Positions 42,023-51,050 of a stretch of DNA of 64,000 nucleotides are shown here, piece by piece. The DNA comes from Actinomyces sp. (lineage in GTDB: Bacteria > Actinomycetota > Actinomycetes > Actinomycetales > Actinomycetaceae): NCBI GenBank assembly GCA_022649165.1, contig JALCNR010000008.1, forward strand, positions 50,208 to 114,207, read 5' to 3'. The position numbers were made by a program, and so were the translations under genes. Position 1 is the first letter of the stretch. The number at the start of each line of letters is the position of its first letter. The notes beneath the pieces are model-generated. The model ran no database searches and was not told the DNA's origin. It saw nothing but the letters and a program-made list of their open reading frames with translations.

Positions 42023-42885
42023 GACTTGATCCCTCCGTAGAAGCGGAATCCGAATCGTCGGTTGACGAAGAAGTAGATGAGGATGACGGGCAGCGCGAAG
42101 ACGAGGCAGAAGGCGGAGATGAGCCTGAGGTCGGCCTGCCCGGACTCGGTGTAGAAGGTGTACATGAGCACGGCCGCCGGCTGGCTCGTCGGCTCTCGGA
42201 GCAGCAGATACGGAACCAGGAAGTTCCCCCAGACCTGCACGACGGTCCAGATCGCCACGAAGGAGATCCCGGGACGCGCGACGGGGATGACCACGTCCCT
42301 GAGCACCTGATGGGGTTTCGCCCCGTACAGTCGCGCGGACTCCTCATAGGACCTCGGCACCGAGTCCATGAAGTCCTTGAGGATGAAGACCACGGTCGGG
42401 AGCAGGCCGCCGGCCAGGACCAGCATGACCCCCGCCTGCGTGTCGATGAGCCCGATGGCGTTCATCAGCTGGAAGGTCGGGACCATCGCCGCCGTGCCCG
42501 TCACGATGGAGGACAGCAGGAGGAGGCCGTAGAGCAGGGCGTCGCGGCCCGGGATCCGCACGCGGGACAGCGCATATGACGCCAGGGTCCCGAAGGCCAC
42601 CGTCACCGCCATCGTCCCCCCGGCGATGATCAGGGAGTTCAGGATCGATCGCAGGGCGTACGGGTTGTCCGCCAGGCGCTGGAAGCTCCCCAGCGTCCAG
42701 TCCGGCCATCTCACCGCCATGGTCGGGTTCGCGTCGAAGGGGGCGACGAACAGCCAGACCAGGGGCAGCGCGAAGAAGACGCCGATCGCCACCATGAGGG
42801 CGACGAAGAGGATCCGCCCCGCGATCCGGCGGAAGTGGACGGAGAGCCGCCGGGAGTGCGGATCTCTCCGCGATGCGTCTGTCAT
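42019..42885 (-). CDS. Sugar ABC transporter permease (MalG type, mannoside operon)
   Basis: 288 residues with six membrane segments; EAA loop at SYEESARLYGAKPHQVL. ATG 42885 overlaps the preceding permease stop (ATGA) and follows GGGGAGGAG. The much longer frame to 43656 covers another gene and is not the start. It forms the channel with the permease at 42882-43799. Confidence 0.92.
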   Translation of the reverse strand: MTDASRRDPHSRRLSVHFRRIAGRILFVALMVAIGVFFALPLVWLFVAPFDANPTMAVRWPDWTLGSFQRLADNPYALRSILNSLIIAGGTMAVTVAFGTLASYALSRVRIPGRDALLYGLLLLSSIVTGTAAMVPTFQLMNAIGLIDTQAGVMLVLAGGLLPTVVFILKDFMDSVPRSYEESARLYGAKPHQVLRDVVIPVARPGISFVAIWTVVQVWGNFLVPYLLLREPTSQPAAVLMYTFYTESGQADLRLISAFCLVFALPVILIYFFVNRRFGFRFYGGIKS

Positions 42886-43799
42886 CGCCGGCTCCTCCCC
42901 ACTCGCATGTACACGAGGGCGATCGCCAGGTTGATGAGGAGCATGATCATCGACAACGCGGCTCCGAAGCCGAGCTGCCCGCCCGGGATCGCGGTCTTGT
43001 AGATGTAGACCGACAGAATCTCCGTCCTGCCGTTGGGGCCTCCCGCGGTCAGGAGGTAGGGCGTGAACGTGTTGAACGTCCACAGGGTGATCATCAGGGT
43101 GTTCGTCAGGATGTGCCCACGGATGGTCGGCAGGACCACGTCGCGCAGCTGCTGCCAGCCCGAGGCCCCCGCCATGCGGGCGCTCTCCAGCTGGGACGGG
43201 GGAACCGCCGACAGCGCCGAGGAGAACAGCTGCATCGAGAACGCCGTTCCGACCCAGATGTTGAAGACGATGATGACCGCCATCGGATGCTCGATCAGCC
43301 AGGCTTTCCCCTGCGTGCCGAGGAGCATGTTCAGCGTCCCATCCCTGCGGTCCAGGAGCGCGATCCACAGGAACGCGTGGACGCTGCCGGGCACGACCCA
43401 TGCGGCCAGCACGACCGTCTCGAGGATGGTCCGCGCCCATCCTGCGAGGCGGCGGGTCGACCATGCCAGCGTGAAGCCCAACAGGGACTGCCCGAGGACG
43501 CCGGAGACGGCCACGAAGACGACGGTCAGCCTCAGGGAGGTCCAGAACGAGGCGTCCCCCAGCGCCCGGGCGTAGTTGTCCAGGCCGACGAAGGAGGTGT
43601 TCGCGGCCTCGAGCCCGGTCAGGCGGTAGTCGGTCATGCCGAGGTAGACGGTCCACACCGCCGGGAAGAAGAGGAAGAGGGCGATGACCACCAGCGCCGG
43701 CGTGACGAAGGCGCCGGCCCTGAGCACTCCGAGCCCGGCGACGTCCGTCGCCCGGCGCCGGGACGGCCTCTCCCGTCCCGGCGCCCCCGTGGTCGTCAC
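42882..43799 (-). CDS. Sugar ABC transporter permease (MalF type, mannoside operon)
   Basis: 305 residues with six membrane segments, the first at about residues 30-50. The EAA loop reads PPSQLESARMAGASGWQQL. GTG 43799 is 7 bases after the binding-protein stop. Co-transcribed with binding protein, second permease and ATPase, giving a complete CUT1 importer. Confidence 0.92.
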   Translation of the reverse strand: MTTTGAPGRERPSRRRATDVAGLGVLRAGAFVTPALVVIALFLFFPAVWTVYLGMTDYRLTGLEAANTSFVGLDNYARALGDASFWTSLRLTVVFVAVSGVLGQSLLGFTLAWSTRRLAGWARTILETVVLAAWVVPGSVHAFLWIALLDRRDGTLNMLLGTQGKAWLIEHPMAVIIVFNIWVGTAFSMQLFSSALSAVPPSQLESARMAGASGWQQLRDVVLPTIRGHILTNTLMITLWTFNTFTPYLLTAGGPNGRTEILSVYIYKTAIPGGQLGFGAALSMIMLLINLAIALVYMRVGRSRR

Positions 43800-43806
43800 G
43801 GGACCG

Positions 43807-45225
43807 TCACTTCCCCGAGTCGATGCTGTCCGCCCCGACCACGCCCGTGAGGGCGTCCACGTACGCCGACATGGCGTCGTCGACGGACGAGCCGGTCACG
43901 ACATCCAGGGTGGCCTGCTGGAGCGCGGCGGACACCTCGGTGTACTCGGCCAACCCCGGGCGATAGGCGGTGATCGGCAGGACCTCGTCGCTGACGAAGC
44001 TCAGCATCGGGTCCGAGCTGAGGAGCTTCTCGTTGACATCGGTGCGCGGCGAGATCGACAGCGTGCCCGCGGCCCGCGCCTCGAAGGCCTCCGGCGAGTT
44101 CATGAAGGTGAGCAGGTCCCAGGCCAGGGCCGGATCCTCGGTGCCGGGGTTGAGGACCCGTGCCGTCCCGCCGGACATCGAGACATAGTCCTGGCCGTCG
44201 ATCCCGGACCCCGGGCTCATCGCCGGGATCCTCGCATATCCGACGGCGGTGTCGCGATCCTCCATCGGGGCGGTCCCCACGCCCTCCTGGGGATTGATGA
44301 CCGACCGCCAGAAGTAGTCGCCCTCCAGCAGGATCCCGATGTGCCCATCGGCGAACTCCTGGAAGGACGTGTCCCTGCCGGACGCCTCCTGTTGGAGGAT
44401 CGCGTCGCCCAGGCCGTCGTCGACGTAGATCGTCTTGTACAGGTCCAGGACCGCCCGCAGCCCCGGGGTGTCACCGGTCCACTTGCCGTCCGTCCAGAGC
44501 TCTTCCCCGGTGCCGGCCAGGAGGGGCAGCACGCCCTGCATCGAGGTCGCCTCCCCCATTGCCGTGCCCGCGTCGATCTGGAGGGGGGTCACCCCGTCCA
44601 CGGCCTTCAGCGCCGTCGCTGCGCTGATGACGTCATCCCAGGACGTCGGTTCCCAGTCGGAGGGAAGCCCGGCCTCCTGGAACAGGGTCTTGTTGTAGTA
44701 GAGGACTCGGCCGTCGGTTCCCTGGGGGATGCCGTATCGCTTCCCCTCGAAGGAGGCCGCCTGCTGGACCGCGTCGGGGATCTGCTCCCACCCGTCCCAC
44801 TCCGCCGCGGACTCCCCGACGACGTCCTCGAGCGGGGCGATGTAGCCCGCCTGGGCGAACTCCCCCACCCAGATGCCGTCGATGCCGAGGATGTCCGCGC
44901 CCTTCCCCGATTTCAGGTCGAGGGCGACCTTGGTCTTGTAATCCTCGTCGTCCACGCCCTGGGGTTCGAAGGTCACTGTGACGTCCCTGCCCTGCGCCTT
45001 CTGCCGTTCTTCGAATTGGGGGATCACCCAATCGGCGATCCATTCAGCCTCCGCCGCGTTCTTCCCGCCCGCGATCGCATTCGCCGTGATCGTCAGCGTC
45101 GCCGCGCCCGATCCGGAGGCCTCTCCCGACTGGTCGGCACCGCCGGAGGAGCAGGCTCCCACCAGCATTCCCACCGCCACCGCCGCAGCGCCCGCTGCGG
45201 GCAGCCCACGCTTGCCGTCTGACAT
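43807..45225 (-). CDS. Sugar ABC transporter substrate-binding lipoprotein (mannoside operon)
   Basis: 472 residues from ATG 45225, preceded by GAAAGGGAG. Signal peptide with lipobox VGAC; lipidated Cys near residue 25, then a Ser/Gly spacer. The mature protein is a family 1 sugar-binding protein: LTITANAIAGGKNAAEAEWI, GADILGIDGIWVGEF, YGIPQGTDGRVLYYNKTLF, WEPTSWDDVISAATALK. Encoded just before its permeases and after a Gfo/Idh enzyme; the GH38 gene downstream suggests an alpha-mannoside ligand. Confidence 0.9.
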   Translation of the reverse strand: MSDGKRGLPAAGAAAVAVGMLVGACSSGGADQSGEASGSGAATLTITANAIAGGKNAAEAEWIADWVIPQFEERQKAQGRDVTVTFEPQGVDDEDYKTKVALDLKSGKGADILGIDGIWVGEFAQAGYIAPLEDVVGESAAEWDGWEQIPDAVQQAASFEGKRYGIPQGTDGRVLYYNKTLFQEAGLPSDWEPTSWDDVISAATALKAVDGVTPLQIDAGTAMGEATSMQGVLPLLAGTGEELWTDGKWTGDTPGLRAVLDLYKTIYVDDGLGDAILQQEASGRDTSFQEFADGHIGILLEGDYFWRSVINPQEGVGTAPMEDRDTAVGYARIPAMSPGSGIDGQDYVSMSGGTARVLNPGTEDPALAWDLLTFMNSPEAFEARAAGTLSISPRTDVNEKLLSSDPMLSFVSDEVLPITAYRPGLAEYTEVSAALQQATLDVVTGSSVDDAMSAYVDALTGVVGADSIDSGK

Positions 45226-45248
45226 CGTCGTCTCCCTTTCTCGCATGG

Positions 45249-46457
45249 TCATCTCTCCCGTCCGTTCTTCACGTCGTCGAAGGTCGCGCCGTCCGGGACG
45301 CGTCCTCCCGCTTCAGATGAGGGGTCGACGCGGACGCCCGCGGACACGGCGCACGCGCGCCACAGCCGTTGCGCGACGACGAGGTCCTCACGCGCCTCGC
45401 GCGGCCCCGATCCGGGCGCGTCCTCCCCTCGGATGAGTCCCAGGAACGCCGTCAGCTCCCTGTCGAACGCCTCCTCCTGAGGCCACGCGCTGGCGGCGAC
45501 GTCGCTCCTGTCGGCTCCGCCGGCGCTCCGGCATGTGAGCACCGTGGGGGCGTTGAGGATGTAGGGCGTTCGGAAGGCGATCTCCAGGCTTCCCGACTCG
45601 TGGTGGATGGTGATCGTCTCCCGGTACTCCGGGTAGCCGGCGATGAAGTGCCATCCGAGCGTCCATGGCGCGCCCCGCGTGGATCCAGAGACCGTCACCG
45701 AGCCGGGGAAGGACGGCCCGGTCCGGGAGGCGTGGAAGATCCGCTCGAGCGGCACCCCCAGGTGCCGGGTGAGCGCGAGGTCGTGCACGATTGATCCGAG
45801 GATGACGGCCGCGTAGAGGGCGCGGCCGGACTTGTCGTCCCGGACGCCTCCCACTGCCCGTTCCAGCGCCTCGTCCATCCTGGACCTGCTCCGGGCGAGC
45901 GCCTCCGGATCCGCGTCCCCCCAGGCCCTGGCGCGGGCGAACCGCAGTTGCCGGTCGTCCGCCGGGTGGAGGACCTCGACGTCCACGGCGCGCACGGAAG
46001 CGCTCTCCAGAAGTCTCGACGCCATCTGGACCGCGGGATCGTGCTCCTTCATGTACCCGACGCGGATCCATTCGGCGGGATCCCGGTGAAGCCTCTCGAC
46101 GCCGTCGACCAGCCTGTCGACCTCGTCCAGGGAGTAGGCGAGGGGCTTCTCGGCGAGGACTCTCACGCCCGCGCGGACCAGCATCAGAGCGTCGTCCGCG
46201 TGGGCGCCGGACGTCGCGAGGATGGCGCCGTCGACCTGCTCATGGCGCTCCCGCACGGCCTCCGCCAGTTCGGCGGCGCTGCGGTAGCGATGCGCGGGGC
46301 CGAGCCCGTATCCGCCCGCGACCTCCTCGAGAGCCCGAGGAGAGAGGTCCGCCACCGCCGCGAGCTCGACGCGATCCCTGTTCCTCTGGATGAGGGGGAG
46401 GTGGACGGCCTGCGCGATCCCGCCCAGGCCGATCACGGCGAGACGGGGCGGCGTCAT
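45249..46457 (-). CDS. Gfo/Idh/MocA-family oxidoreductase
   Basis: 402 residues from ATG 46457, which overlaps the isomerase stop (ATGA). NAD(P)-binding VIGLGGIAQAVHLPLI, then the substrate strand VLAEKPLAYSLDEVD with the EKP motif whose Lys is catalytic. The C-terminal domain carries SIVHDLALTRHLG with the His of the DxxxH-type motif. Enzymes of this family oxidise sugars at C1-C3, often to 3-keto sugars. Next to an IolE-like isomerase and a mannosidase it may oxidise the sugar released from, or still attached to, the imported glycoside. Confidence 0.87.
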   Translation of the reverse strand: MTPPRLAVIGLGGIAQAVHLPLIQRNRDRVELAAVADLSPRALEEVAGGYGLGPAHRYRSAAELAEAVRERHEQVDGAILATSGAHADDALMLVRAGVRVLAEKPLAYSLDEVDRLVDGVERLHRDPAEWIRVGYMKEHDPAVQMASRLLESASVRAVDVEVLHPADDRQLRFARARAWGDADPEALARSRSRMDEALERAVGGVRDDKSGRALYAAVILGSIVHDLALTRHLGVPLERIFHASRTGPSFPGSVTVSGSTRGAPWTLGWHFIAGYPEYRETITIHHESGSLEIAFRTPYILNAPTVLTCRSAGGADRSDVAASAWPQEEAFDRELTAFLGLIRGEDAPGSGPREAREDLVVAQRLWRACAVSAGVRVDPSSEAGGRVPDGATFDDVKNGRER

Positions 46458-47365
46458 GGGATCCATCTCCTCAGTGCCTCGCGGTTGGCGATCTGGTCCG
46501 CCGCGGCCCGATCCGCGTCGCCTGGGTCGAGCATGACGACGTCCTGCTCGACGACGACCCATCCGCCGTATCCCGTCGCCGCGAGCTCGTCCATGAACCC
46601 CGGGACATCAAGGTCGCCCCTCCCGAGCGCGACGAACACCCGTTTCTCCCAGACGTCCCGGATCGGACGGGCGCTCCCCGCGGCGCCGGTGAGGACGGAT
46701 CGATCGACATCCTTGAGGTGGACGTGGTTGATCCGCCCGCGCCACCTCGACAGGCACGCCACCGGGTCACCGCCGCCGAGCACCAGGTGCCCGGTGTCGA
46801 GCGTCAGTCCGACCGAGGTGTCTTTGAGAAGCCGCTCGATCTCCCGCGGGGTCTCGACGTAGGTGGACGCGTGGTGGTGGAAGGTCGGCTCGAGTCCGCG
46901 TTCCCGGACCTCCTCGGCGACGCGCTCGACCCGGTCCACGAGGACGGACCAGCTCCGCGGGTCCAGCTCCAGGTCCGGCCCTCCTCCCGGGTGCGCCCGT
47001 CTGAGGTCGGATCCCGCATCGGCGAGGGTCGGAACCGGGAGAGGCCCTCCCTGGGCGTCGGCCGCGAGCGCGAGGTCGTCCAGGAGGGGCCTGGCCCGCC
47101 CGCACGCCTCCGCGAAGGCCCCTTCGGTCCCCGCGAAGGGGAAGTCGACCCATCCGCCGCACAGGCGCAGCCCGCGGGCGTCCAGGGCGTCCACGAGGGC
47201 GGTGCCGGTGCCGAGCAGTCCGGACGCTCCGGAGTCGATGCCCTGATAGCCGGCGCGGCGGACGAGGTCGAGCAGCCGCTCACCGGAGGGCAGGGGGACG
47301 CGATCGGGTCGTGCCAGTCCGAAGACCCCGTAGGACACAGGCGCGTTGGCGACGGTCATCACCAT
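46454..47365 (-). CDS. Sugar phosphate isomerase/epimerase (IolE-like TIM barrel)
   Basis: 303 residues. Xylose-isomerase-like barrel with NAPVSYGVFGL near the N-terminus (typical of IolE), TFHHHASTYVE and LTLDTGHLVLGG carrying metal ligands, INHVHLKDVD and VVVEQDVVML with the last Glu. IolE dehydrates 2-keto-myo-inositol; close relatives epimerise or eliminate from keto-sugars. It is the first gene of the mannoside operon, coupled to the oxidoreductase, with GAAGAGGAGGAA before ATG 47365 and the palindromic operator 48 bp upstream. Confidence 0.85.
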   Translation of the reverse strand: MVMTVANAPVSYGVFGLARPDRVPLPSGERLLDLVRRAGYQGIDSGASGLLGTGTALVDALDARGLRLCGGWVDFPFAGTEGAFAEACGRARPLLDDLALAADAQGGPLPVPTLADAGSDLRRAHPGGGPDLELDPRSWSVLVDRVERVAEEVRERGLEPTFHHHASTYVETPREIERLLKDTSVGLTLDTGHLVLGGGDPVACLSRWRGRINHVHLKDVDRSVLTGAAGSARPIRDVWEKRVFVALGRGDLDVPGFMDELAATGYGGWVVVEQDVVMLDPGDADRAAADQIANREALRRWIP

Positions 47366-47412
47366 GCCCGTTCCTCCTCTTCATCGAGGGGTGTGAAACG
47401 TCCGAGACCCTC

Positions 47413-47439
47413 CGTTTATTCTGAACATCGGAATAAACG
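47413..47439. promoter_or_regulatory. AT-rich palindrome, probable ROK-repressor operator of the mannoside operon
   Basis: CGTTTATTC (47413-47421) and GAATAAACG (47431-47439) are perfect 9-bp inverted repeats with a 9-base spacer. The shape recalls NagC/Mlc operators (TTATTTC/GAAATAA halves). Such AT-rich arms are exceptional in this GC-rich window, and the site lies just before the first operon gene. Confidence 0.7.
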
Positions 47440-47490
47440 ACGTCAACCCTTCCTCCGCTGCCGTGATCGAACTGTGACTTTCCTTCGGGA

Positions 47491-48705
47491 TCAGGACCGC
47501 GCCGCGCGCGGGGTCCGCGGGACAAATCTGTCGTCGAGGACCACCGAGGCGGCGCCCACCGCTCCGACATGCTCCCCCATGACCGTGGACAGCATCTCCA
47601 CCGCGTGCGGACCGCGCGCCGACGGGCGTCCCAGGGCCTCACGGGCGGCGCCCTCATACCACGGGGAGACCATCTGCCAGTAGGGCCCGCCGAAGACCAC
47701 CATGTCGGCGTCGACCATCTCCGCGGCCATCACCGCCACGTCCGCGATCCTCGCCGCCCCGCCGCCGAGGAGGCGGGAGGCGTCGGTGTTCCCGGACGCC
47801 GCGGCCTCGCACAGGCGCCGGAGGTCCCGTGCGACGGCGGTCTGGATGGTCCTGGGCGGCGCCTCGCCCCCGAGGATCCCCAGCCCATGGGCCTTCTCCA
47901 CCACGACGGCGGGATCATTGTCCAGCCCGTCTCCGACGCGCCGCCCACCCGGCGACAGGGCGACCAGGATCGACCCGACCTCTCCGGCGTTCCCGGAGGC
48001 CCCCCGGAGGGGTTCGCCGTTGACCGAGATCCCCAGCCCCGTCCCGGCTCCCAAGTAGACGAACACCATGGTCGAGTCCAGGGTCTGCCCGCCGCGGACC
48101 CAGTTCTCCCCGATCACCGCGGCCAGCGTGTCCTTGACGAGGGGGACCGGCATGCCCAGCCGGGATCCGAGCATCTGCCCGATCGGCGCGCCGGCCCACC
48201 CGGGCAGCCACACCGGGTTCACCAGGCATTGCCTGCGGGCATCGACCGGACCGGGCGCCGCCAGACAGGCTCCCTCCAGCCGGCTCCCGTCCACGCCCGC
48301 CGCGGTCATGGCCTCCGTGGCCAGGTCGGCGGCCTCGTCCATGGCGTGCTCCGGGTCCTCGGTGTCGACCCCGGCCGTCCTCGCCTCTCCGACCACGGAC
48401 CCGCGCAGGTCGAGCACCACCGCCGTCATGAGCGACGGGTCGGCGTGCACGCCGACCGCGAACCTCGCTGAACCGACGATGTCCATGATCGTCTTCGGAC
48501 GCCCGCGCCCCGCCACCACGGTGTCGATCTCGCGCAGCATCCCCCCGGACACCAGCCCCCGCACGATCGTCGACACCGTCTGGGCCGACAGCCCGGTCGA
48601 CGCCACGACGTCGGTCTGGCTGGACGGGCCCATCCGGCGGAACGCGTGGATGACGACGTTCTGGTTGTAACGCGCGACATCCGGCAAGCTCGTCCCGGCC
48701 CTCAT
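47491..48705 (-). CDS. ROK-family transcriptional repressor of the mannoside operon
   Basis: 404 residues. Residues about 10-70 are a winged helix ([20 protein letters not shown], then [20 protein letters not shown]), followed by the ROK sugar-kinase-like domain with [26 protein letters not shown] and GNAGEVGSI. Of the usual ROK zinc motif (CX(2)GCXE) I see no clear copy, so it may lack zinc. It lies upstream of and in the same direction as the long operon; the palindrome at 47413-47439 is its likely target and a mannose derivative the likely inducer. ATG 48705 has a GGGGAGG at SD distance. Confidence 0.88.
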   Translation of the reverse strand: MRAGTSLPDVARYNQNVVIHAFRRMGPSSQTDVVASTGLSAQTVSTIVRGLVSGGMLREIDTVVAGRGRPKTIMDIVGSARFAVGVHADPSLMTAVVLDLRGSVVGEARTAGVDTEDPEHAMDEAADLATEAMTAAGVDGSRLEGACLAAPGPVDARRQCLVNPVWLPGWAGAPIGQMLGSRLGMPVPLVKDTLAAVIGENWVRGGQTLDSTMVFVYLGAGTGLGISVNGEPLRGASGNAGEVGSILVALSPGGRRVGDGLDNDPAVVVEKAHGLGILGGEAPPRTIQTAVARDLRRLCEAAASGNTDASRLLGGGAARIADVAVMAAEMVDADMVVFGGPYWQMVSPWYEGAAREALGRPSARGPHAVEMLSTVMGEHVGAVGAASVVLDDRFVPRTPRAARS

Positions 48706-48865
48706 GCGCGTCGCCTCCCCGGTCTCCTCGCTGCCGTGTCCAGGGGAAGGCGGACGGGGCGTGAACCGACCGCCTCGGCGCCACCGGGTCCGACCTCGAT
48801 CCGTGCGTTACAGGCTAGCAACACCCGCCGCGCCAGGCGGTGCGGCGCTACGGGGCGTGGACCGC

Positions 48866-48877
48866 GACAATGGAGCC
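48866..48877 (+). promoter_or_regulatory. sdaA: Candidate leaderless promoter of sdaA
   Basis: GACAAT at 48866-48871, then 6 bases and ATG 48878. Confidence 0.5.
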
Positions 48878-50473
48878 ATGGAACGCTCTGCGACCCCTCC
48901 GGAACTGGCGCCGACGCACGCCGACGGAGATCCCGCCCCCGCGCCCGCCGCCCTGGTCTCGGGCGCGGTCGCGGCCGCCGACGCCCCCCACCCCCTGTCG
49001 GTCTTCGATCTCTTCCGCATCGGCATCGGGCCGTCCTCCTCGCACACGGTCGGCCCGATGCGCGCGGCCCGGGCCTTCGCCGCCGAGCTCGGGGCCCTCT
49101 CCGCCCGCACCGGGCGCCTCACCGTCGACCTCTTCGGCTCGCTCGGGGCCACCGGCCGCGGGCACTCCACCGACCGCGCGATCCTGCTGGGCCTGGAGGG
49201 CCACGCGCCGGAGACCGTCGGCACCGCGGCCGTCGAGTCCGTGCTGCCCGAGATCGCGCGCACAGGCCGCCTCGCGCTGGCCGGCTCGCCGGGCGGCGGC
49301 ATCCCCATGGACGTCTCGGCGGACATCCGGTTCCGTCCGTCGACCCGCCTGCCGTACCACGTCAACGCGCTCACCCTCACGGCCTGGCCCTCCCCGTCGG
49401 CCGGGCCATCGCAGCCCCTTTTGGCACGCACCTACTATTCGGTGGGCGGCGGCTTCGTCATGGTCCAGGTCAACGACGATCCCGCGCACCCCCGGCTCGC
49501 GTCCCTGGCGGCGCCCGATGCGACGCGCGTCATGGACGTGCCGGCGCCCCACCCCTTCGCGACCGCACGGGAGCTGGTCGACCGCTGCACCCGAGGCGGG
49601 CTGTCCATCGCGTCCCTGGTCCGCGCGAACGAGGAGTCGGCCCGGCCGCGCGGCCTGGTCGACGCCTACCTGGACCGCATCGTCGACACGATGATGGCGT
49701 GCATCCGGTCGGGATGCGAGGCCCGGGGGATCCTCCCCGGCGGCCTGGACGTCCCGCGCCGCGCCCACGCCCTGGCGGTCAAGCTGACGGCGCGCCCGGA
49801 CTCCTCCGATCCGATGCGCGCGATGGACTGGGTCAACCTGTTCGCCCTGGCCGTCAACGAGGAGAACGCCTCCGGCCACCGCGTCGTCACCGCCCCGACG
49901 AACGGCGCCGCGGGCGTCGTCCCGGCGGTCCTGGCTCATCTCGTCGCGTTCTGCCCCTCCGGGGACGAGGGCGGCGCCGTCGGACGCGGGCTGCGCGACC
50001 TCGATGACCTGCCCGGGCTCGCGGCCTCCCGCAGGCGGGCGACCCGTGACTTCCTGCTGACCGCGACCGCGGTGGGCGCGCTGATCAAGACGAACGCGTC
50101 GATCGCGGGCGCGGAGGTCGGCTGCCAGGGCGAGGTGGGATCGGCCTCGGCGATGGCGGCCGCGGGACTGGCCCAGGCTCTGGGAGGCACGCCCCGGCAG
50201 GTCGAGAACGCGGCGGAGATCGCCATGGAGCATTCCCTCGGGCTCACCTGCGATCCGGTGGGCGGACTGGTCCAGATCCCCTGCATCGAGCGCAACGCGA
50301 TCGCCGCCGTCAAGGCCATCAACGCCGCGCGCATGGCGCTGTGGGGCGACGGACGGCACATGGTCAGCCTGGACGCCGCCATCGAGACGATGCGCCAGAC
50401 CGGCAACGACATGCTCTCGAAGTACAAGGAGACCTCGGCGGGGGGCCTCGCCGTCAACGTCGTCGAGTGCTGA
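48878..50473 (+). CDS. sdaA: L-serine dehydratase, single-chain iron-sulphur type
   Basis: 531 residues. An N-terminal beta domain ([20 protein letters not shown]) is fused to the alpha domain, as in actinobacterial and E. coli SdaA. Three cysteines that hold the 4Fe-4S cluster are visible in [29 protein letters not shown]. It converts L-serine to pyruvate and ammonia. The extra about 40 N-terminal residues (Pro/Ala-rich) are less conserved. The start follows a -10 element directly, so the message is probably leaderless. The gene diverges from the ROK repressor. Confidence 0.95.
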   Translation: MERSATPPELAPTHADGDPAPAPAALVSGAVAAADAPHPLSVFDLFRIGIGPSSSHTVGPMRAARAFAAELGALSARTGRLTVDLFGSLGATGRGHSTDRAILLGLEGHAPETVGTAAVESVLPEIARTGRLALAGSPGGGIPMDVSADIRFRPSTRLPYHVNALTLTAWPSPSAGPSQPLLARTYYSVGGGFVMVQVNDDPAHPRLASLAAPDATRVMDVPAPHPFATARELVDRCTRGGLSIASLVRANEESARPRGLVDAYLDRIVDTMMACIRSGCEARGILPGGLDVPRRAHALAVKLTARPDSSDPMRAMDWVNLFALAVNEENASGHRVVTAPTNGAAGVVPAVLAHLVAFCPSGDEGGAVGRGLRDLDDLPGLAASRRRATRDFLLTATAVGALIKTNASIAGAEVGCQGEVGSASAMAAAGLAQALGGTPRQVENAAEIAMEHSLGLTCDPVGGLVQIPCIERNAIAAVKAINAARMALWGDGRHMVSLDAAIETMRQTGNDMLSKYKETSAGGLAVNVVEC

Positions 50474-50501
50474 GCCGACGGGCCGCTGCGGGCCACTCAT
50501 C

Positions 50502-50513
50502 TAAAGTGGGACC
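50502..50513 (+). promoter_or_regulatory. Candidate leaderless promoter of the Nudix-DUF6049-murJ operon
   Basis: TAAAGT at 50502-50507 followed by 6 bases and ATG 50514; the best TANNNT match in the window. Confidence 0.6.
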
Positions 50514-51050
50514 ATGCCTGCCCGCCCGACCGACCGACGCCCCGGGGTGCCCCGTCCCCCCAAGCGCCACACGTCGCTGCGGGTGATCCACACCCAGATG
50601 TCGCACCTGCCGGTGGTGGGGGAGACATCGGCGGGCGGGGTCGTCGTCGACGTCGTCGAGGGCGTCCCCTACGCCGCGATCATCGCTCGGCGCAACCGGG
50701 CCGGCCGCATCGAGTGGTGCCTGCCCAAGGGGCACCTGGAGGGCGTGGAGACCGCCGAGGAGGCCGCCCTGCGCGAGGTCGCGGAGGAGACGGGCATCAA
50801 CGGGCGGATCATCCGCCACCTGGCCACGATCGACTTCTGGTTCTCCGGCCCCGAGCGGCGCGTCCACAAGGTGGTCCACCATTACCTCATGGGATACGTG
50901 TCCGGAGAGGTGACGGTCGAGGGCGACCCGGACCACGAGGCGGAGGATGCCCAGTGGTGGCCGCTGCGCGAGCTCACCCACATCCTGGCCTACCCGAACG
51001 AGCGGCGGATCGTCGGGATCGCCTTGGACCTGCTGTACCGGGAGGGCTGA
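50514..51050 (+). CDS. Nudix hydrolase (MutT4-like, origin-region operon)
   Basis: 178 residues. The Nudix box is complete: GHLEGVETAEEAALREVAEE then TGI, matching GX5EX7REUXEEXGU. The protein occupies the same position as Mycobacterium Rv3908 (mutT4), followed by the Rv3909- and Rv3910-type genes. It should hydrolyse nucleoside-diphosphate derivatives, perhaps oxidised dNTPs. The stop overlaps the next start by one base (TGATG). Confidence 0.9.
   Translation: MPARPTDRRPGVPRPPKRHTSLRVIHTQMSHLPVVGETSAGGVVVDVVEGVPYAAIIARRNRAGRIEWCLPKGHLEGVETAEEAALREVAEETGINGRIIRHLATIDFWFSGPERRVHKVVHHYLMGYVSGEVTVEGDPDHEAEDAQWWPLRELTHILAYPNERRIVGIALDLLYREG

Noticed and set aside
42885..43656. Extension of the second mannoside permease to 545 residues
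   Set aside because: The added part is out of frame with, and lies over, the first permease; the ATGA junction marks the true start.
48704..48877. Extra N-terminal 58 codons of serine dehydratase
   Set aside because: They would run through the promoter of the divergent ROK gene, and a -10 element abuts ATG 48878.
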